A stretch of DNA of 64,000 nucleotides. It comes from Reyranella aquatilis. Its GTDB lineage: Bacteria > Pseudomonadota > Alphaproteobacteria > Reyranellales > Reyranellaceae. This document shows, piece by piece, positions 16,601-23,514 of this stretch. Every line of letters starts with the position of its first letter. The stretch's first letter is position 1. A program made the position numbers and the translations under genes. A model generated the notes under the pieces. It saw nothing but the letters and a program-made list of their open reading frames with translations, was not told where the DNA came from and did not search any database. The DNA lies in assembly GCF_020880995.1 (NCBI RefSeq), contig NZ_JAJISD010000003.1, positions 310,001 to 374,000 of the forward strand, written 5' to 3'.

Positions 16601-18486
16601 GGCCCCACCGTGTCGAGATCGACGGGCGATTTGTCGGCGGTCTCGACGCGCAGCACCTGCATCGCCACGCCGTGGGTCTGCTCGTCGCCGCCCTCCTTGC
16701 GCAGCAGGAACGGCGCCTCGCTGATCACGCGCAGGCCGAGGTTTTCGGCGAGCGGCAGGATGTCGGAGAGGGCGATCGGCTTGCGCGGATGGAACAGGCG
16801 AAGCGCAAAGCGGTGCGCGGGCATGCCGGCGCGCCGGCCGACCTGAACGCCGAAGTCCGAGCCGTCGACGAAGCGCTGCAGTTGCGCGATGTCGCTGAGA
16901 GCCTGCGATGCGTCGAAGCTCTCGCGGTACACGGCCGGGAACCAGTCGCGCCAGCGGCGCGCGGCCGCGCGGCCTTCGGCTTCGCCGAGCCGTGCCTGCA
17001 GGGCCGCCCGCAGCCGGTCGTTCCACGAGGTCGCCGCGTCCATCAACTGGCGTTCGAGTTCGGCGAGGTCGGGCGCAGCCTGTTCCGGCGCGTTGAGCTT
17101 CAGCGTGTAGAGGGACTGGACCAGTGCGGAATTGCTGCCGACCGAGGACGCCACCGAGGTGACGCGGCCGTTCCAGGCCTTTTCAAGAAGGACCGAGAAG
17201 CGTGCCGAGAGCGCCTCGTCGAAGCGCTCGCGCGGCACGAAGACCAGTGCGGTGGCGAAGCGGCCGACCGTATCGAGGCGCGAGAACATCGCGACCCGCC
17301 TTCTCTCCTGCAGCTGCAGGATGCCCAGCACATGGTCGTAGAGCGTGTCCTCGTCGACCTGAAACAGTTCGTCCCGCGGATAGGAATCGAGGATCGCCAG
17401 CAGCGCCTTGCCGTCGTGCCCGTGGCGATCGAAGCCCGACCGGCGCAACAGGCTCTCGATGCGGCCGCGCAACAGCGGCACGTCGTGGACCGGCGCGTGA
17501 TAGGCGGCGGACGTGAACAGGCCGACCAGCCGGTGCTCGCCGGTGACGCGCCCGTCGGCATCGCAGGTCTTCACGATCACGCAGTCCATCGCGCCGCTGC
17601 GATGGACCAGCGATGGCCGGTCGGTCTTCACGACCAGGATGTTGTGCGGTCCGCGCGCGAAGCGGGCCATCGCTTCACCGGCGCCGACGCCCGGCTCGAA
17701 CAGCCGCACCTCGTCGCGCCGAAGGACGCCCAGTGCCGAGCCGGGCACGATCTCGTAGCGCAGGCCGGCGGGCTGGTTCGCATCCTCGACGTAGCGGTAG
17801 CGCCGGTGGCCGAGGAAGGTGAAGTGGTTGGCCTCGAGCCAGCGCAGGAAGTCCTCGTATTCCGGGAAGTTCGGGGCGCGCCCCGGCGCGAGGTCGAGGA
17901 TGGCGTCGAGACAGGCGCGGCGCATCGCGGCCCAGTCGTCGACCGCCAACCGCACCTCGGCCAGCACGCGGGTGAGCGCGGCCGCGATCTCGTCGAGCAG
18001 CACCGGGTCGCTCTGGCGATCGATCTCGATGTGCATCATCGATTCCGGTCGTGCCCGCTCGCCCGCTTCGAGGGCGATGCCTACCAGGTCGCCATCGAGG
18101 TCCCGGCGCGCCGCCATCACCGGATGGGCGAGGAGATGGACGGCTATTTCCCGGCGGTTGAACTCGTTGGCGATCGAATCGACCAGGAACGGCATGTCGT
18201 CGTTGACGATCTGCACGATCGTGTGGCGGCTCTCGAAGCCATGGTCGCCGAGGGCGGGATTGAAGATACGGACCTTGGCGACCCCGGGCAGGCGGCGGCG
18301 CGCAAAGGCCAGGAGCGAGATCGCGGCGGCAGCCCGCTGGTCGACCGGCGCGGCCGCGAGGTCCTTGTCGGACACCCGGCTGAACAGGCGGCGCGTGAAA
18401 TGCGCCCCTTCCTCGCCGCCGGGCTGAAGGGCGGCGGCGCAGATCGCGTCCAGCCCATAGACGCGCGGGGTCGACGAATTGGCCAT
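13648..18486 (-). CDS. gdhB: NAD-dependent glutamate dehydrogenase (large, ~180 kDa class)
   Basis: 1,612 residues, the usual length of the L_180 class of NAD-glutamate dehydrogenases. It converts glutamate to 2-oxoglutarate and ammonia with NAD in catabolism. The catalytic region (about 720-1250) has the family block G-G-R-V-A-R-G-G-I-R-W-S-D-R-R-E-D-F-R-T and the downstream V-K-N-A-V-I-V-P-V-G-S-K-G-G-F. The N-terminal regulatory half has ACT-like segments, as in the family. The ATG at 18486 gives the expected N-terminus; the frame stays open upstream to 18732 without domain support. A long open frame on the opposite strand is a GC-rich artefact. The nrdA gene lies divergently beyond a 449-bp gap. 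Confidence 0.95.
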   Translation of the reverse strand: MANSSTPRVYGLDAICAAALQPGGEEGAHFTRRLFSRVSDKDLAAAPVDQRAAAAISLLAFARRRLPGVAKVRIFNPALGDHGFESRHTIVQIVNDDMPFLVDSIANEFNRREIAVHLLAHPVMAARRDLDGDLVGIALEAGERARPESMMHIEIDRQSDPVLLDEIAAALTRVLAEVRLAVDDWAAMRRACLDAILDLAPGRAPNFPEYEDFLRWLEANHFTFLGHRRYRYVEDANQPAGLRYEIVPGSALGVLRRDEVRLFEPGVGAGEAMARFARGPHNILVVKTDRPSLVHRSGAMDCVIVKTCDADGRVTGEHRLVGLFTSAAYHAPVHDVPLLRGRIESLLRRSGFDRHGHDGKALLAILDSYPRDELFQVDEDTLYDHVLGILQLQERRRVAMFSRLDTVGRFATALVFVPRERFDEALSARFSVLLEKAWNGRVTSVASSVGSNSALVQSLYTLKLNAPEQAAPDLAELERQLMDAATSWNDRLRAALQARLGEAEGRAAARRWRDWFPAVYRESFDASQALSDIAQLQRFVDGSDFGVQVGRRAGMPAHRFALRLFHPRKPIALSDILPLAENLGLRVISEAPFLLRKEGGDEQTHGVAMQVLRVETADKSPVDLDTVGPRFIEAIEKLRAGALENDGLNKLVLGAGLTWREVAIVRTYAKYLRQAGIPFSQEYMERALAAYPKVARLLVDLFAARFDPASGDAASEERTNRVAAIETEFASALEAVGTLDEDRILRRFHNAVHCTLRTNYWQANGSKAWISLKIDSRAIDELPAPRPLVEIFVYSPRMEGIHLRGGRVARGGIRWSDRREDFRTEILGLMKTQMVKNAVIVPVGSKGGFYVKQPPANPQGGVGTREQIQAEGIACYQTLIRGLLDITDNYSDGGIVPPADVVRHDGDDPYLVVAADKGTATFSDIANALAREYGFWLDDAFASGGSAGYDHKKMGITARGAWESVKRHFRELGQDIQQTPFTVAGVGDMSGDVFGNGMLLSPHIRLVAAFDHRHIFIDPAPDPATSLAERQRLFALPRSSWMDYDRSLLSAGGAILDRNAKSVTLSPEARAALGIEAPTMAPLDLMRAILTAPVDLLYFGGIGTYVKAASESHADAGDRANDALRIDAAQVRARVIGEGANLGFTQRGRVEAALAGRKINTDALDNSAGVDTSDHEVNIKIATGGAIASGALASEARDPLLFSMTDEVATLVLRHNYQQSQAISVAEGRAAEEHDRLERFMRALERKGRLDRTVEYLPDTAAMRLRAQNRQPLTRPELCVLLAYAKIDLNEEILASELPDDPRLGDELLRYFPTALQEKFPGAIQGHRLRREITTLQVVNSLVNRGGPTFVHTVAQRTGATGATIAQAFTVVRDAWKLRDLWGDIEALDASLKAEAQLRMLIASQRFLVRTVQWTLRRLPQPLDTTAATAQLGRAVEALGDLRADLVGDAESAALGERAAAFEAMGAPADLARRAAALETLSAAGDLALAAEANGCTIGSAARLYFKLAERLSLALLANAAQKLPRDGLWPAQAALAVQDELAALQADLLRSALRADGGNDCDPDAALAAWSEPRRLALERVDRLLKEDLASAGSIDLAMLSVATAELRTLV

Positions 18487-18807
18487 ATTTTGTGCATTCC
18501 TCGCGAATCTGTGGCCGATGTTACGCTCGACGATGACATTCTGACGACGGAGTCTTGGCGAAGCCGAGAATGCCCATCGAATCGCGGCTTTGGCGAGGTG
18601 GTCGTGCGCGGGCCAGCCGATTCGCTGCGGTTTCTGTCCACGGTCCACGGAATCCGCGGGAAAGCGCGTTTTGTTCTCCTTCGATGCTGCAGGTGCGAAG
18701 AGGCGAAAACCCCAAAAGAAACAGAATTTCAAACCGATTTTTCACAAGTTTTTTCAATGCGTTAACCGGTCATTCTTGAGATTCACAAACGGGGAATAAA
18801 TTTCGCA

Positions 18808-18835
18808 ATGACAGGGTCCGCGCCGTGCGTACTAT
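18808..18835 (+). promoter_or_regulatory. Predicted sigma-70 promoter of nrdA
   Basis: A -35-like ATGACA (18808-18813, five of six to TTGACA) is followed after 16 bp by a -10-like TACTAT (18830-18835). The predicted start region overlaps the first NrdR-like box, as expected for a repressor site. Confidence 0.55.
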
Positions 18836-18876
18836 CTATGGATAGTGGGGAGCGACGAACTCCTCCCAATATCTAG
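18836..18876 (+). promoter_or_regulatory. Tandem NrdR-like boxes upstream of nrdA
   Basis: Two sites resemble the NrdR core CwATATATwG. The first is CTATGGATAG (18836-18845, eight of ten) and the second is CAATATCTAG (18867-18876, nine of ten). Their starts are exactly 31 bp apart, about three helical turns, which is the spacing known for paired NrdR boxes. They lie between the predicted -10 and the nrdA start. NrdR is the ATP/dATP-binding repressor of ribonucleotide reductase genes; its own gene is not in the window. Confidence 0.6.
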
Positions 18877-18895
18877 GTGTCTTCCACAGAGTGTT

Positions 18896-18915
18896 CTATC
18901 CACAACTGTGGACAA
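18896..18915. promoter_or_regulatory. Inverted pair of near-consensus DnaA boxes upstream of nrdA
   Basis: CTATCCACA (18896-18904) and, on the other strand, TTGTCCACA (18907-18915) each match the DnaA box TTATCCACA at eight of nine positions. They face each other with two bases between, forming a TCCACA-AC-TGTGGA dyad 20 bp before the nrdA start. DnaA control of nrdAB is established in E. coli; here it is inferred from sequence. Confidence 0.55.
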
Positions 18916-18935
18916 AAAGAAAAAGGGGACCGCAA

Positions 18936-20801
18936 GTGTTTGATGTTGTTCAAGTTCGAAGCGGTGCGCGGGTTGTTACCGATTCCTCCCGGGACGCCCG
19001 CCTGACGGCCTTCGGCAAGGCCACCTTGACCGACCGGTATCTTCTGCCGGGCGAGGGCTACCAGGACATGTTCGCGCGAGTCGCCTCGGCCTACGCCGAC
19101 GATGACGCCCATGCCCAGCGCCTCTACGACTACATCAGCAATCTCTGGTTCATGCCGGCCACGCCCGTGCTGAGCAACGGCGGAACCAGCCGCGGCCTTC
19201 CGATCTCGTGCTTCCTCAATGAGGCGAACGACAGCCTCGAGGGCATCGTCGGGCTGTGGAACGAGAATGTCTGGCTGGCATCGCGCGGCGGCGGAATCGG
19301 CTCCTACTGGGGCAACCTCCGTTCGATCGGCGAGAAGGTCGGCATGAACGGCAAGACCTCGGGCGTGGTGCCGTTCATCCGCGTGATGGACTCGCTCACG
19401 CTCGCGATCAGCCAGGGCTCGCTGCGCCGCGGCTCGGCCGCCGTCTACCTGCCGGTGAACCATCCCGAGATCGAGGAATTCATCGAGATCCGTCGTCCGA
19501 CCGGCGGCGATCCCAACCGCAAGGCACTGAACCTGCACCACGGCCTGCTGATCTCCGACGCCTTCATGCGCGCGGTGGAGAACGACGAGGAATGGGCGCT
19601 GGTCAGCCCGAAGGACGGCGCCGTGCAGCGCACCGTCTCGGCGCGCCATCTGTGGATCCGCATCCTGACGGCGCGCGTCGAGACCGGCGAGCCGTACCTG
19701 GTGTTCGTCGACCACGTGAACAACGCCCGGCCCGAGCACCACAAGCTGGCCGGCCTCGAAGTCAAGACCTCGAACCTGTGCAGCGAGATCACGCTGCCGA
19801 CCGGCATCGACCATCACGGCAAGCAGCGCACCGCCGTCTGCTGTCTGTCGTCGCTCAACCTCGAGACCTATCTCGAGTGGCACGAGCATCCGCACTTCAT
19901 CGAGGATGTGATGCGCTTCCTCGACAACGTGCTGCAGGGCTTCATCGATACCGCCGGCTCCGACTTCGCGCGCGCGACCTATGCCGCGATGCGCGAGCGT
20001 TCGGTCGGCCTCGGCGTCATGGGCTTCCATTCCTTCCTCCAGGCCAACGGCATCCCGCTGGAATCGGTGATGGCGAAGGTGTGGAACAAGAAGATGTTCA
20101 AGCACGTCCGTGCCCAGTGCGACGAGGCGTCCCTGACGCTCGGCAAGGAGCGCGGCGCGTGCCCTGATGCCGCCGACTTCGGCTTCCAGGACCGCTTCTC
20201 CAACAAGCTCGCGATCGCGCCGACCGCGTCGATCTCGATCATCTGCGGCGGCGCCTCGCCGGGCATCGAGCCGTCGGCGGCCAACGTCTACAACCACAAG
20301 ACCCTCTCGGGCTCCTTCGTGGTGCGCAACCCGTACCTCGAGAAGGTGCTCGCCCAGAAGGGCAAGAACGACGAGGACACCTGGACGGCGATCATGACCG
20401 ACCAGGGCTCGGTGCGGAATCTCGACTGCCTCGACGATCACGAGAAGGCGGTGTTCAAGACCGCGTTCGAGATCGACCAGCGCTGGCTGATCGAGCATGC
20501 GGCCGACCGCACGCCCTACATCTGCCAGAGCCAGTCGTTGAACATCTTCCTGCCGGCCGACGTGCACAAGCGCGACCTGCACCAGATCCACATGATGGCG
20601 TGGAAGCGCGGCGTGAAGAGCCTCTACTACTGCCGCTCGCTTTCCATCCAGCGCGCCGAGAGCGTCGCGGGCGAAGCCCTCGCCGCGCCGCTCGGCGACC
20701 ATGCCCTTACGGCGCCCAAGACCGATGCTCCCTCTCCTCTGTTCACCGGAACGCCGCCGGCACAGAGCAACGACTACGAAGAATGCCTTAGCTGCCAGTA
20801 A
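18936..20801 (+). CDS. nrdA: Ribonucleoside-diphosphate reductase, large (alpha) subunit
   Basis: 621 residues. Reduces ribonucleotides to deoxyribonucleotides with the NrdB radical subunit. Active-site residues are visible: Cys92 (P-I-S-C-F), the N-L-C-S-E radical-site block, the partner Cys in V-C-C-L-S-S, the Y-Y-C-R-S tyrosine pair, and the redox C-x2-C tail (E-C-L-S-C-Q) at the very C-terminus. The protein begins almost directly with the reductase core, so the N-terminal ATP-cone that gives dATP inhibition appears absent. A GTG at 18936 is chosen because AAAGGGGAC lies just upstream; an alternative GTG at 18891 would be read through the DnaA boxes. A terminator-like hairpin separates it from nrdB. 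Confidence 0.95.
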   Translation: MFDVVQVRSGARVVTDSSRDARLTAFGKATLTDRYLLPGEGYQDMFARVASAYADDDAHAQRLYDYISNLWFMPATPVLSNGGTSRGLPISCFLNEANDSLEGIVGLWNENVWLASRGGGIGSYWGNLRSIGEKVGMNGKTSGVVPFIRVMDSLTLAISQGSLRRGSAAVYLPVNHPEIEEFIEIRRPTGGDPNRKALNLHHGLLISDAFMRAVENDEEWALVSPKDGAVQRTVSARHLWIRILTARVETGEPYLVFVDHVNNARPEHHKLAGLEVKTSNLCSEITLPTGIDHHGKQRTAVCCLSSLNLETYLEWHEHPHFIEDVMRFLDNVLQGFIDTAGSDFARATYAAMRERSVGLGVMGFHSFLQANGIPLESVMAKVWNKKMFKHVRAQCDEASLTLGKERGACPDAADFGFQDRFSNKLAIAPTASISIICGGASPGIEPSAANVYNHKTLSGSFVVRNPYLEKVLAQKGKNDEDTWTAIMTDQGSVRNLDCLDDHEKAVFKTAFEIDQRWLIEHAADRTPYICQSQSLNIFLPADVHKRDLHQIHMMAWKRGVKSLYYCRSLSIQRAESVAGEALAAPLGDHALTAPKTDAPSPLFTGTPPAQSNDYEECLSCQ

Positions 20802-20811
20802 CCAGCGTCAT

Positions 20812-20855
20812 CCCCTGTCGCGTTCCCGGCGTTCGGGACCGCGGCAGGGGTTTTT
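20812..20855 (+). terminator. Strong hairpin with T-tract between nrdA and nrdB
   Basis: A 17-bp stem pairs 20812-20828 with 20834-20850 (15 of 17 positions) around a 5-base loop, followed by TTTTT and a further T-rich stretch. The nrdA stop is 10 bp upstream and nrdB starts 51 bp downstream on the same strand. It could end or attenuate transcription of nrdA before nrdB. Confidence 0.8.
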
Positions 20856-20906
20856 AATTTTCAGCGATCCCATTTTCATACGCCCGACCGAATTGGACGC
20901 CGCGCC

Positions 20907-21869
20907 ATGTCACTCCTCGACGCCAAACCGATCTACAAGCCGTTCCACTATCCCTGGGCCTACGACGCCTGGCTGACGCAGCAGCGCATCCACTGGCTGC
21001 CCGAGGAAGTGCCGCTGGCCGACGACGTGAAGGACTGGCGCAACAAGCTCACCGACAGCGAGCGCCATCTGCTGACGCAGATCTTCCGCTTCTTCACCCA
21101 GGCCGACGTCGAGGTGAACAACTGCTACATGCGGCACTACAGCCGCGTCTTCAAACCGACCGAAGTGCAGATGATGCTGGCCGCCTTCTCGGCCATGGAG
21201 ACGGTGCATGTCGCCGCCTACAGCCACCTGCTCGACACGATCGGCATGCCCGAGACCGAGTACTCCGTCTTCCTCACCGTCAAGGAGATGAAGGACAAGT
21301 ACGACTACATGCAGGGCTTCAACGTGGATTCGAAGGCCGACATCGCCAAGACGCTGGCGGTGTTCGGCGCCTTCACCGAGGGCCTGCAGCTGTTCGCCAG
21401 CTTCGCGATGCTGATGAACTTCCCGCGCTTCAACAAGATGAAGGGCATGGGCCAGATCGTGACCTGGTCGGTGCGCGACGAGACGCTGCACTGCAATTCG
21501 ATGGTGAAGCTGTTCCGCACCTTCATCCAGGAAAACCCCGAAATCTGGACCGAGGAGCTGCAGCGCGAGATCTACGTCGCCTGCTCGACCATCGTCGACC
21601 ACGAGGACGCCTTCATCGACCTCGCCTTCGAACTGGGCGGCATCGAGGGCATGACCGCCGTGGATGTGAAGCGTTACATCCGCTACATCGCCGACCGCCG
21701 CCTGACCCAGCTCAGCCTCCAGCCCATCTATCGCGCGGACGCCAAGAACCCGCTGCCGTGGATGGACCAGATGCTGAACGCCATCGAGCACACCAACTTC
21801 TTCGAGAACCGCTCGACCGAATACTCCAAGGCCTCCACGCGCGGCACTTGGGAAGAGGCGTTCAGCTGA
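20907..21869 (+). CDS. nrdB: Ribonucleoside-diphosphate reductase, small (beta) subunit
   Basis: 320 residues. It houses the diiron-tyrosyl radical that starts catalysis in NrdA. The metal ligands are Asp67 (A-D-V-E-V-N-N), Glu98 and His101 (M-E-T-V-H), a later Glu in the F-T-E-G-L helix, and the R-D-E-T-L-H-C block. The radical tyrosine is Tyr105 (A-A-Y-S-H), so this is a Tyr-radical enzyme rather than a radical-less or Phe-substituted class Ic type. The C-terminal tail (about 300-320) would dock on NrdA. It follows nrdA on the same strand, beyond a hairpin terminator, so it may also have a separate promoter in the 51-bp gap or depend on read-through. Confidence 0.95.
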   Translation: MSLLDAKPIYKPFHYPWAYDAWLTQQRIHWLPEEVPLADDVKDWRNKLTDSERHLLTQIFRFFTQADVEVNNCYMRHYSRVFKPTEVQMMLAAFSAMETVHVAAYSHLLDTIGMPETEYSVFLTVKEMKDKYDYMQGFNVDSKADIAKTLAVFGAFTEGLQLFASFAMLMNFPRFNKMKGMGQIVTWSVRDETLHCNSMVKLFRTFIQENPEIWTEELQREIYVACSTIVDHEDAFIDLAFELGGIEGMTAVDVKRYIRYIADRRLTQLSLQPIYRADAKNPLPWMDQMLNAIEHTNFFENRSTEYSKASTRGTWEEAFS

Positions 21870-22040
21870 GCCATCGCTCCGCAGTCGCCATTCGGCGGTT
21901 GCCTGTCCGCTGGATCGATGGGCGTGCCCGCGCTCTGGTGCAACCGCCTCTCAAGACGTTTCTCGCATGAGCCGTTGAAGCGTTCCCTCGACGGCGCTCC
22001 GGTCAACGACTAGGTTGGCCAGAGCGGAGGGAATATTCGG

Positions 22041-22628
22041 ATGATTCGACAACTGGGGCTGGTATTCACGGTCTTGGCGCTGACGTTTGTGGGAGCCTGC
22101 GCCAGTCCTCCTGAATCGCCCTACATGGTTCCCCCTCTCGCAGGGACCGACACCACGCGAGGACCGGCTCCCGCCTATCGTGACGCGATAACCGTCGGAT
22201 CGGTGACGGGTGGCAAGGACACCACGATCCTGCATATGCCGTACACCAGCAATGCCGACCTTCGGGCCGCTCTGGTGCAGACGCTGATACGTGCCAATCT
22301 GGGGCGCGCCGAGAACGGCCGCTTCCGTCTCGACGTCGTCCTTCAGAGGCTGGACCAGCCGTTCATCGCTTTCGACACCACCGTTACCGCAACGATCGCC
22401 TACAAGCTGACGGACGTCGCCACCGGTGCCGTCGTCTTCGACAAGGTGCTGACGACCCCCGCCACGGCGAAACTCATCGAGATGGGCGTCGGGTCCGAGC
22501 GTCTGAGACTGGCCAATGTAAGGGCGGTGAGTGCCAATTTGCAGCGACTGGTCGATGACCTTTATGAGCTTCCTGACAAAAACTTGAGCACTTCCCTGCC
22601 GCTCTCGCAGGACCTTGTGAGTCGCTGA
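22041..22628 (+). CDS. Small lipoprotein, unknown function (paralogue of 13088-13651)
   Basis: 195 residues with a GCGGAGGGAA ribosome-binding site. The signal ends in F-V-G-A-C-A, a lipobox. Blocks shared with the lipoprotein at 13088 are G-P-A-P-A-Y-R, V-G-S-V-T-G-G, G-R-F-R-L-D, the V-A-Y/I-A-Y-K-L-T-D strand, T-G-A-V-V-F-D and a final A-N-L-Q-R-L-V-D-D-L-Y helix. No known domain is recognised. Base composition is slightly lower in GC than the neighbours. It stands alone, 171 bp downstream of nrdB, and is closed by a terminator shared with the convergent next gene. Confidence 0.75.
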   Translation: MIRQLGLVFTVLALTFVGACASPPESPYMVPPLAGTDTTRGPAPAYRDAITVGSVTGGKDTTILHMPYTSNADLRAALVQTLIRANLGRAENGRFRLDVVLQRLDQPFIAFDTTVTATIAYKLTDVATGAVVFDKVLTTPATAKLIEMGVGSERLRLANVRAVSANLQRLVDDLYELPDKNLSTSLPLSQDLVSR

Positions 22629-22633
22629 GTCGA

Positions 22634-22669
22634 GGCCTCGGGGCATCTTGCGGGAAGTGCCCCGAGGCC
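22634..22669. terminator. Bidirectional hairpin terminator
   Basis: A perfect 12-bp stem (22634-22645 with 22658-22669) closes a 12-base loop and is followed by a moderately T-rich stretch on the plus side (TTGCTCTTT). It lies between two convergent genes ending at 22628 and 22677, so it can serve both. Confidence 0.75.
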
Positions 22670-22676
22670 TTGCTCT

Positions 22677-23408
22677 TTAGCCGAAGGTGCGCCTGTAGGT
22701 CTTGCTCATCACCTCGTCGAGGCGGGCGCCGGGAACGAAGTCTGACATCTCGTCGGGCCGCGTGAGGCCCGGCAGCTGGCGGGCGCAGTCCGACGGTTCG
22801 CCGATCACTTGGCGGACTGGATAGAGAGCCGACCAGGCCGGCACGCCTTCGTAGTCCTCCTCCTCGTCGGCGACATGCTTGTCGCGGATCTTGCCCGACG
22901 CCATCTCGATCTCCATGCCGATCATGGTCGTCGCCTTGAACTCCTGCTTGTTCGGCTGGCGGATCAGCTTCGAGCGGCCCGGATAGATGCGGTCGATGAA
23001 GCGGTCCATCAGCTTCAGCTTCTCCTCCGGATCGTCGATCACATGCGCCTTTCCGAAGGCCATGACGGCCCGGTAGTTCACCGAATGATGGAAGCCCGAG
23101 CGCGCCATCACCAGCGCGTCGAGATGCGTGACGGTGAGGCACACGTCGACGCCTTCCTTCTGGCTGCGGATCATGCGGCTGGCCGACGAGCCGTGCCAGT
23201 AGAGGTGGCTGCCCTCACGCCAGAAAGAGGTCGGCGTGCAATAGGGACGGCCGTCGATCACGTAGGCGATGTGGCACACCAGCGCCGCGTCCAGGATCGC
23301 GTGGACCGTCTCCTTGTCGTAGCGGCCGCGCTCGTGGACGCGCTTCACCTTGTTCACATTGGTGACGGGATAGCTGTCGGGGGATGTGACGGAATCGGGA
23401 GGGCTCAT
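22677..23408 (-). CDS. Pyridoxamine 5'-phosphate oxidase-fold flavin-nucleotide-binding protein
   Basis: 243 residues. The central part matches FMN-binding split-barrel proteins related to pyridoxamine 5'-phosphate oxidase: C-H-I-A-Y-V-I-D-G-R-P-Y (near residue 45), then the W-H-G-S-S-A-S-R-M nucleotide-loop block and N-Y-R-A-V-M-A-F-G-K-A. These proteins bind FMN or F420; the substrate is not evident. The start at 23408 precedes a typical N-terminus. It is divergent from a MocR-type regulator 106 bp away; MocR proteins bind pyridoxal phosphate, so a vitamin B6-linked role is suggested but not shown. Confidence 0.85.
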   Translation of the reverse strand: MSPPDSVTSPDSYPVTNVNKVKRVHERGRYDKETVHAILDAALVCHIAYVIDGRPYCTPTSFWREGSHLYWHGSSASRMIRSQKEGVDVCLTVTHLDALVMARSGFHHSVNYRAVMAFGKAHVIDDPEEKLKLMDRFIDRIYPGRSKLIRQPNKQEFKATTMIGMEIEMASGKIRDKHVADEEEDYEGVPAWSALYPVRQVIGEPSDCARQLPGLTRPDEMSDFVPGARLDEVMSKTYRRTFG

Positions 23409-23479
23409 GGCTCGGACCTTTGGCGCACCGGGTTGGAGGGTTGCTTGCCGGCCGACCATCGGCGGGATACGGATCAGGT

Positions 23480-23514
23480 GAAAGAGCCAGTTTGAGGGAA
23501 AGAGACTGGACCAG
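23480..23514 (+). promoter_or_regulatory. Candidate operator repeats before the MocR gene
   Basis: The 106-bp divergent gap holds the repeated unit GAAAGAG (starting near 23481 and 23499) followed each time by a CCAG-TTGA-like end; the second copy includes the short palindrome CTGGACCAG. The CTGGAC word occurs in operators of related MocR proteins such as TauR. This is a weak, inferred site. Confidence 0.35.

Larger units (their letters stand above)
18487..18935. other. Regulatory intergenic region between gdhB and nrdA (449 bp)
   Basis: No gene is supported here. The stretch 18660-18800 is notably AT-rich for this genome, with runs of A and T. The right third carries the nrdA promoter, two NrdR-like boxes and two DnaA-like boxes described separately. 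The left part must hold the gdhB promoter on the minus strand, which I could not define. Confidence 0.7.

Noticed and set aside
15583..18765. 1,060-codon open frame on the plus strand opposite glutamate dehydrogenase
   Set aside because: It mirrors the codons of a recognised 1,612-residue enzyme; in GC-rich DNA the opposite strand rarely has stops. The product is Arg/Gly/Ala-rich with no domain.
18831..18846. Perfect inverted repeat ACTATC-N4-GATAGT as a separate operator
   Set aside because: It overlaps the first NrdR-like core and -10, so it is treated as part of that site.
18660..18920. Possible replication origin: AT-rich stretch with DnaA-like boxes
   Set aside because: Only two boxes, placed at the nrdA promoter, with no dnaA, hemE or parAB nearby. 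Promoter control explains it better.
18873..20702. 609-codon open frame opposite nrdA
   Set aside because: Antisense shadow of an obviously functional nrdA with active-site cysteines.
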